A DNA stretch of 64,000 nucleotides from Craterostigma plantagineum (taxonomy: Eukaryota > Streptophyta > Magnoliopsida > Lamiales > Linderniaceae), in contig JAPQWV010000001.1 in assembly GCA_027422505.1 (NCBI GenBank), forward strand, positions 2,294,001 to 2,358,000, read 5' to 3'. This document shows positions 59,190 through 64,000 of the stretch, piece after piece; position 1 is the first letter of the stretch; each line of letters starts with the position of its first letter. Made by a program: the position numbers and the translations under genes. The notes beneath the pieces were generated by a model. The model did not search any database. It worked only from the letters and a program-made list of their open reading frames with translations, and was not told where the DNA came from.

Positions 59190-62100
59190 GCTAAAAATAT
59201 AATAAAATATAGTACAAGATAATATAATATAACGTGATATAATATAATAAAATATAAAACATTATACTGTAAAACAATATATTACGAGTAATATAACATA
59301 ATATAACATAACATAATACCATGTCACATAATATAACGAGCCGTGAAAACAACGTATGTTTAGGACTAGGAGGATACCCTTATTTAAGGCACGACGACAG
59401 TGAAGCTGTATGGCTGCTGCCACCCGTAGAGGCAAATGTTCAAATGCCGGTGAAAGACTGCAGTGAATTTCGTAAAGTGTGAATACTTCCGAAGTGTAAG
59501 ACTGCACTCAGGAATCTAAGAAAACGACTTCTGTGACTATAGGAGCTTCATCCAGATATGAATTACATGGTGTATGACAGTTCCCTCTGTATCAATTATG
59601 ACTGCATACATGAATATAAGATATTGTAGTATAATATAATATAGTATAACATATATATAATAGTATTATATAATATAATTTAATACGCTATAATATAGTT
59701 TAAAATAGTATTGTAACACGATAGAACATAGTATAATATAATAAAATATAGAAGCCTAATGTATGAATGGCCGACAGTGTGAAAACAACTTGGTGAACTT
59801 GTATTACAACCACACGTTGAATGACATCCACAATTTTCCTCCCTTACGTTAACTGTGTACGTACTGCATATTAATATAATAATATTAAATATTTTTAAAA
59901 TATGTGTCAAAATATACACTTTTTTACCTTTTCATTGTACTATATTATTATAATAATAGAACCTTGATATCCGTGCCGACCAAAAAATGTGATAAAAAAT
60001 CATGGGACGGAGGGAGTATAATATAATAAAATATAATACAAGATAATATAATATAACGTGATTTAATATAATAAAATATAAAAACGTTATACTATGAAAC
60101 AATATATTACGAGTAATATAACATAATATAACATAACATAATACCATGTCACATAATATAACGAGCCGTAAAAACAACGTATGTTTGGGACTAGGAGGAT
60201 ACCCTTATTCAAGGCACGACGACAGTGAAGCATGGCTGCTGCCACCCGTAGAGGCAAATGTTCAATGATGCCGGCAAAAGACTGCAGTGAATTTCGTAAA
60301 GTGTGAATACTTCCGAAGTGTAAGACTGCACTCAGGAATATAACAAAACGACTTCTGTGACTTTAGGAGCTTCATCCAGATATGAATCACATGGTGTATG
60401 ACAGTTCCCTGTGTATCAATTATGACTGCATACATGAATGTAAGAATGCGCCTAGGTTCGAGCTTAATGAGTGCACTGCGGGACTCAACATTTAAGATTG
60501 CGGGGTGTATGACTACGGGTAAATTCGGGCAAATTAAGAAGGTAAAGCAGCGGCTTTACGGAAGTGTAAGACTGCAGTGAATTTCGTAATGTATGAAGAC
60601 TTCCACAAGTGTCAGAACTCAGAAATATAAGAATACGACTCCCGTGACTTTACGAGCTTCATTTGCGTATGAATTACGTGGTGTATGACAGTTCCCTATG
60701 TATCACTTATGACTGCAAATAATATAATTTTAACATGATATGATCTACTATAAAGTAATATAATTTAATACTTGTATTATATTATATTATATAAAATAGG
60801 ATAACATAATATTATATAAGGTAAAATAGAATACTACATATAATAATACAATATAATATGACATAATAATATAAGAACATAATATAATGCAACATATATA
60901 ATAATATAATTTAGTATATTTTAGTATAATATAATATAGTATAAAGTATTGTATACATATATATAATAGTATAATATAAAATAAGTTAATATGATACAAT
61001 ATTATTTAAAATAGTATTTATATAAGGTAAAATAAAATACTACATATAATAATACAATATAATATAACGTTATAAAATAATAACATAATATATTACAACA
61101 TATAAAATAATATAATATAAGATATTGTAGTATAATATAATATAGTATAACATATATATAATAGTATTATATAATATAATTTAATACGCTATAATATAGT
61201 TTAAAATAGTATTGTAACACGATAGAACATAGTATAATATAATAAAATATAGTACAAGATACTATAATATAACGTGATATAATATAATAAAATATAAAAA
61301 CGTTATACTATAAAACAATATATTACGAGTAATATAACATAATATAACATAACATAATACCATGTCACATAATATAACGAGCCGTGAAAACAACGTATGT
61401 TTGGGAGTAGGAGGATACCCTTATTCAAGGCACGACGACAGTGAAGCTGTATGGCTGCTGCCACCCGTAGAGGCAAATGTTCAATGATGCCGATGAAAGA
61501 CTGCAGTGACTTCGGTAAAGTGTGAATACTTCCGAAGTGTAAGACTGCACTTAGGAATATAAGAAAACAACTTCTGTGACTTTAGGAGCTTCATCCAGAT
61601 ATGAATTACATGGTGTATGACAGTTCCCTGTGTATCAATTATGACTGCATACATGAATGTAAGAATGCGCCTAGGTTCGAGCTTAATGAGTGTGCTACAA
61701 CTACAAATTGCGGGACTCAACATTTAAGATTGCGGGTGTATGACTACAGGTAAATTCGGGCAAATTAAGAAGGTAAAGCAGCGGCTTTACGGAAGTGTGT
61801 AAGACTGCAATGAATTTCGTAATGTATGAAGACTTCCACAAGGGTCAGAACTCAGAAATATAAGAATACGACTCCCGTGACTTTACGAGCTTCATTCGCG
61901 TATGAATTACGTGGTGTATGACAGTTCCCTATGTATCACTTATGACTGCAAATATTATAATTTTAACATGATATGAAATACTATAATGTAATATAATTTC
62001 CTTAATTTCGACTGAAACCTGTATTTTCACAATAATGACTATGTCTTTATGTTTGTGAATGCCAGTTTTACCCATTTCTACGGAATTTTGCGGACAACTA

Positions 62101-62400
62101 AATTTAAGCAAATAATATTGACGCAAATGTCACATCACTTTACAATACAATTAAAATTGATACACAGCTGTATGACTGTATTTCTGTCTAAATGCAATTC
62201 TATGATATGTAATATACTATCCATTGACTAGGTAAAATGATATCTTAGTGTATGAATGTAGAAGCCTAATGTATGAATGCCAATAGTGTGGAAACAACTT
62301 GGTGAACTTGTATTACAACCACACGTTGAATGACATCCACAATTTTCCTCCCTTACGTTAACTGTGTACGTACTGCATATTAATTGTAATCCCCATATGT
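59190..62400 (+). repeat. Large direct repeats inside the Helitron
   Basis: A module running from a (TATAA)n tract through GTCACATAATATAACGAGCC, GGAGGATACCCTTATT and GGTGTATGACAGTTCCCT occurs three times: about 59190-59617 (short), 60018-60720 and 61236-61950. A second module with TAATACGCTATAATATAG occurs at 59630-59750 and 61120-61250. A third, with CACACGTTGAATGACATCC, occurs at 59750-59875 and 62255-62385. Copies are close to identical, so duplication is recent. The rest is an AT-only TATAA-rich array (60720-61240). No gene is seen. Confidence 0.8.
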
Positions 62401-62454
62401 TTTACCAATAAGAAAATTTAACGAGAAAGATCGCATACCAGACATGCAGCGTCC

Positions 62455-62479
62455 CGTGCATCGCATGGGCATAACCTAG
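62455..62479 (+). other. Helitron 3' terminus: hairpin plus CTAG
   Basis: Imperfect stem CCCGTGC / GCATGGG with loop ATC (one G-T pair), then CATAAC and the terminal CTAG at 62476-62479. Host T follows. This is the main evidence for the Helitron call together with the TC end at 54539. Confidence 0.75.
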
Positions 62480-63380
62480 TTGAACAAAAGGATAGTTCGT
62501 CATTCTTTGTTTCCAAGCACTAGCGTCAAATTTGGCCTTCATGCTTTCGGAAATTACATTCTCGGTCGATTTGCTAGTTCGTCTAAATATATTGATATTT
62601 TATATAGGAAAAACTGTCGATATTCATTCTGCATCTTGCTTGAGGATAAAAGAAGCATGATTTGGCTTAAAGATCAAGAAAAAGGAAAAGAAATCAAATC
62701 CGATTGTAACATGGCATATTATATTACAAGAAATTTAGATAAAATTTTGTATCACTATTCTAAGGAAGGAACGTTAAATCTCTCGTCTTTATTTGTTTTA
62801 TTTTATTTTCTATTTACTCTATTTCTCTCTTTCTCTCGCACTTACGATCTAAATCTAATGTATACTTTCTTTTCCGGGGTTGGATGATGCATTGATCTAT
62901 AAATTTATCATTATCAGCCACCATGATTCTTCTTTTCTCTCTTCTTCATTTTCTTTCCATCGTAAACTCTCACGTAATTTACTACAAATAAATCACAGCT
63001 CTTAAAGCTAGGTTATCGCCTTCTGTTCTTGCATAATCTACTCAAGGTATGTTCTCAGACTTAGATTAGATCCTTTGACTCACAGATTAAGATGCGCTTA
63101 TCAAAGACCCTTTGCGTTCCTATGCAGTTTCCATTCTAGCAATATATCATCCTAGATTGTCTTAAAATTTCTCCTTCGGACCTGTGTTAGTTTTTCTCTT
63201 TTCGATGAATATTTTGCGGATCTAATAGCTCAGCCTCTATTTTTCTTGGAAACGTGGCAATGCATTTGCTTTCTTGACATGTTGAGCCTAAAAAGTTTAA
63301 CCCTTTTTCTTCATCTACCAATATTCTCATTCATAAGCTTACATGCACTCACTTGATGCAGAATACACATTGATTTTGGT
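62480..63380 (+). promoter_or_regulatory. Promoter and 5' leader of invertase gene
   Basis: AT-rich upstream region with TATA-like TATAAATTT near 62899. A probable leader intron runs from GT at 63047 (CTCAAG before GTATGTTC) to AG at 63361 (GATGCAG before AATACACATT), placing the ATG in the next exon. An open frame at 62480-62887 is AT-rich, Lys/Ile/Tyr-biased and not convincing as a gene. Confidence 0.45.
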
Positions 63381-64000
63381 ATGTCACAAACCGACAAAAT
63401 GGACGCTACTGCTACTACTCCAATTCTCGACGGGCCGAAAGGTCGAACAACCGCCGGTCAAGTAGGCCTCGGAAGCGTAAGCTCGCAGTGCTCTCTATCG
63501 GAAATGGACGACTACGACCTCTCAAAACTGCTAAGCAATAAGCCCAAACTAAGCATAGATAGGCAGAGATCGTACGACGAAAGGTCTCTCAGCGAGCTAT
63601 CCATCGGCCTAACAAGAGACAACCACGAAAGCGGTGCCTATTCGCCCGTGCGGTCGGCCTTGGACTCTCCCGCCGGCTCGTACGCAATGAGCTGCTTTCA
63701 GCCCCACCCGATGGTCGCCGAAGCCTGGGAAGCCCTCCGACGCTCGCTGGTCTACTTTTGCGGCCAGCCCGTCGGCACCATCGCCGCCTACGATCACTCT
63801 TCCGAGGAGGTCCTAAATTACGATCAGGTCGGCAAGTTTTCCTTTCGTTTTCCTGGCGAATAAATTAGTTTATTAAACGATTGAAATAAACTCAGGTGTT
63901 TGTGAGAGATTTCGTGCCGAGCGGACTGGCGTTCCTGATGAACGGCGAGCCCGACGTGGTGAAGAATTTTCTTCTGAAGACGCTTCAGCTTCAGAGTTGG
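63381..64000 (+). CDS. Alkaline/neutral invertase (GH100), cytosolic type, partial
   Basis: Exon 1 is 63381-63827 (149 aa). Exon 2 starts at 63896 and is cut by the window edge. The N-terminus is a Ser-rich regulatory region ([31 protein letters not shown]) typical of the non-organellar CINV clade. The GH100 catalytic domain starts at [28 protein letters not shown] and continues with [22 protein letters not shown], where the Asp of VRDF is a conserved catalytic position. It hydrolyses sucrose to glucose and fructose in the cytosol. No transit peptide is seen. The remaining exons lie beyond the window. Confidence 0.93.

Larger units (their letters stand above)
54539..62479 (+). mobile_element. 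Helitron with captured gene fragments
   Basis: The 5' end is TCTATATGCTATAAAAGTAG (54539) preceded by A, followed within 55 bp by GACACGTGTCA, a common feature of plant Helitron 5' ends. The 3' end has a short GC-rich hairpin CCCGTGCATCGCATGGG about 6 bp before the terminal CTAG (62476-62479), followed by host T, so insertion is between A and T as required. Length is 7,941 bp. It encodes no Rep/helicase, so it is non-autonomous. It carries pieces of a NEK kinase gene and a plastid HSP90 gene with introns retained and in the same orientation as the Helitron, the usual signature of Helitron capture. Confidence 0.8.

Noticed and set aside
62480..62887. 135-aa open frame just after the Helitron
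   Set aside because: AT-driven composition, no recognised domain, and its start coincides with host DNA at the Helitron junction. It lies where the invertase promoter is expected.

Overview
The window is nuclear DNA of a core eudicot plant. The evidence is intron-rich genes with GT-AG junctions, AT-rich intergenic DNA, plant-specific families (GASA/snakin, ABCG half transporter, MUCI70-like DUF616, plant mobile domain) and dense Mutator-like (MULE), Helitron and foldback elements. I cannot assign a genus. All exon models were read by eye and checked only for splice dinucleotides and reading-frame continuity.

Region 1 (1-9740) is transposon sediment. A possible retroposon lies at 1274-1953. 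At 2068-9732 three elements sit inside one another, each with its own target-site duplication (TSD): a roughly 575 bp hAT-like element (8 bp TSD AATGCAAT), a GC-ended non-autonomous MULE (9 bp TSD CATTTGAAC), and an inner 6.4 kb MULE (9 bp TSD ACTTATTTT). The inner MULE has a broken transposase on the plus strand and an apparently intact five-exon plant-mobile-domain gene (627 aa) on the minus strand.

Region 2 (10433-13224) is a complete 12-exon NDR-type AGC kinase gene.

Region 3 (13.6-27.7 kb) holds two related MULEs of the Kaonashi type, which carry a Ulp1-like protease. The left one is dead: its transposase lost its catalytic core and its protease gene is truncated. The right one has an uninterrupted 755-aa transposase and an intact eight-exon, 884-aa DUF1985/Ulp1 protease gene, and it ends about 70 bp before the start codon of a host SCP2 gene.

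Region 4 (27.7-54.3 kb) is the ordinary genic part: SCP2 (+), lipin-type phosphatidate phosphatase PAH (-), an uncharacterised acidic protein (+), a MUCI70/TOD1-like DUF616 protein (-), a GASA peptide (-), a J-domain/GPALPP protein (+), an ABCG25-like transporter (-) and a protein phosphatase-1 inhibitor-3 homologue (-). Small non-autonomous elements lie between them: a MULE relative at 39139-39685 and a foldback MULE at 51776-52835.

Region 5 (54539-62479) has the termini of a Helitron: TC start, CTAG end after a short hairpin, and insertion between A and T. It carries intron-containing fragments of a NEK kinase and a plastid HSP90, plus large internal direct repeats. An alkaline/neutral invertase gene begins at 63381 and runs off the right edge.
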